DNA from: Oreocharis arfaki
Taxonomy: Eukaryota; Chordata; Aves; Passeriformes; Paramythiidae
Direction of reading: 5' to 3'
Assembly (NCBI GenBank): GCA_013398015.1
Contig: VZRR01007842.1
Span: 1,501,391-1,565,390 of the forward strand
Length of the DNA: 64,000 bases
In this document: in pieces, positions 62,723-64,000 of the stretch
Layout: each line of letters opens with the position of its first letter
Position numbering within the stretch: the stretch's first letter is position 1
Made by a program: the position numbers and the translations under genes
The notes under the pieces: generated by a model
What the model was told of the DNA's origin: nothing
Database searches by the model: none
The model's input: only the letters and a program-made list of their open reading frames with translations

Positions 62723-64000
62723 CTATTACAAGAGAGTGAGTTTAAATTTGATTGCCCAAACATTAGTCTGTAAAGCAGGAGTCAAATTGTGAAGATGTTA
62801 ATTCTGCTTCCCTAAATACAAAGTACAGTATCCATATTGTTCGATGAATTTCTGATGTGAAGCTCTGCATGACTCTAACTCCCCATTTCCTCAGCTTTAC
62901 TCTGTTCCTCTTGAAGTCAACTTTCACAAGATCTAATTTAGTTTAGTACAGAAAATTAATGTGGAATAAAGGATTAAATAATCATAATGCTGATGGCACT
63001 GACTCTGAAGTACAGTAAGTGGTTGCCCATATACAATATTAAAATACAGTATTATGGAAAATTTTCACTCTGGTCTGTGCTTTTTACTAAAACAGAGAGG
63101 AATGATCTGAGTTCAGTTTAAGATTGCTCCACTGTGTGTCATTTTTAACGAACCCATCAGGTACAATGATGTTACTTCCCTAATTTAATTCATGTTAGTA
63201 CAGACATTCCACATTAAAACATAGCTCCACTAACAGAGGCCAAGTATCTCTCTAAAGATGATTTCCACTACTTGTAAAATGCCTAGTGCGTTATGCAATC
63301 TGGCAATAGAATTGCCTTCTTTACCTGGATGTAATCTTTCCTAGAGGGATGTTGCAATCACCTCTCTCCATCCAAGAAGGCCACAGATCAGTCCACAGGA
63401 AATTGATCCTATTTGACATTAGATTCCTCAGCCCTGAGTAAACTTAATGTCAATCTTCCAAAATCCAGGCATCTAGTTTAAATCAGTTGTCTGGGTTTTG
63501 CTCACAGATAATGGAAAGAAGTAGTTCTCATCTATATTAGACCTCAGGATGGGATGACTCTCAGCGTGGGAACGTCCAACTCTCTATTGACTACAAAAGG
63601 TGATTTGACCGATACTTAACTTTAAATGTAAGAGGAATGTGAATTCTCATGCTGAACTAGGGAGGATTCCTGTAGCAAGGGAAGTGAAGTAGCCATGTTC
63701 CTATGCTCACCTTGTTTTCCCACCTGGACAAAGAAGTTGATTTGCATGGAAATCATCTGCTTTGTGAAACAAGAAAACAGCTACTCACAGAAAAAGGTGC
63801 TAAGCCCCAGGATTGAGAGGAAGTGGCTTGGCTTTGCGAAATGCTCTGTAGGGTTCAACTGAATTGCACAGGTAGAAAGCCAGCACAAGTGAAATCAAGG
63901 AGATTTTATAACAGTGGAAGGATCAGGTACCTCTTCAATGCTTGTTCTGAATCTTGAATTATGGTGCAGGTCTGCATCCCTCTCCCCACTTTGAGACTGG
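62723..64000 (-). other. MOCOS: MOCOS intron, truncated by window edge
   Basis: No upstream MOCOS exon was found before the edge. The sequence is AT-rich to about 63.6 kb and then mixed. An open segment at 63928-63999 ends at a donor-like gtacct in the right phase but does not match MOCOS. Confidence 0.8.

Noticed and set aside
63928..63999. Open segment ending at gtacct as the preceding MOCOS exon
   Set aside because: The phase would fit, but the peptide (QTCTIIQDSEQALKR) lacks the conserved VC-DR residues expected before TYDCG, and another frame there is equally open.

Overview
The window is vertebrate nuclear DNA, almost certainly from a bird. It has intron-exon structure with GT/AG splice sites, five or more CR1 LINE fragments with the usual avian 3' ends, LTR fragments of avian endogenous retrovirus type, and an old MIR-family SINE. 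Single-N joins and a 90-N gap show a draft assembly. I cannot name the species; a passerine is a guess. There is no bacterial, phage, plasmid or CRISPR content. The one gene identified with confidence is MOCOS (molybdenum cofactor sulfurase) on the minus strand. Its last five coding exons lie at 62722-62598, 61998-61893, 57946-57820, 55499-55395 and 48165-48019. They join in frame into about 202 residues covering the C-terminal MOSC region and the stop codon. The N-terminal NifS-like desulfurase half must lie beyond position 64000. Layout: 1-16.9 kb is non-coding, with low-complexity T/G tracts, a sequence gap and an LTR-type repeat (5.3-6.0 kb). At 16.9-17.4 kb a 254-bp segment is doubled across a single N and looks like an assembly artefact. 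At 17.6-24 kb there is a MIR, two CR1 fragments and one weak candidate exon. 24-38.5 kb is mostly unremarkable, except at 31.1-32.5 kb, where the two longest uninterrupted open frames of the window sit head to head over a CpG-richer patch. 38.5-47.3 kb holds three CR1 fragments and a probable solo LTR. 48.0-64.0 kb is the MOCOS 3' half; its 7.2-kb last intron contains a small CpG-dense island with a TATA-like motif, followed by a GC-rich, coding-like but frame-broken patch. From memory of human gene order, FHOD3 lies downstream of MOCOS; I found no FHOD3 exon here. MOCOS adds the terminal sulfur to the molybdenum cofactor of xanthine dehydrogenase and aldehyde oxidases. The other gene-like items are low-confidence sequence observations without a recognised family.
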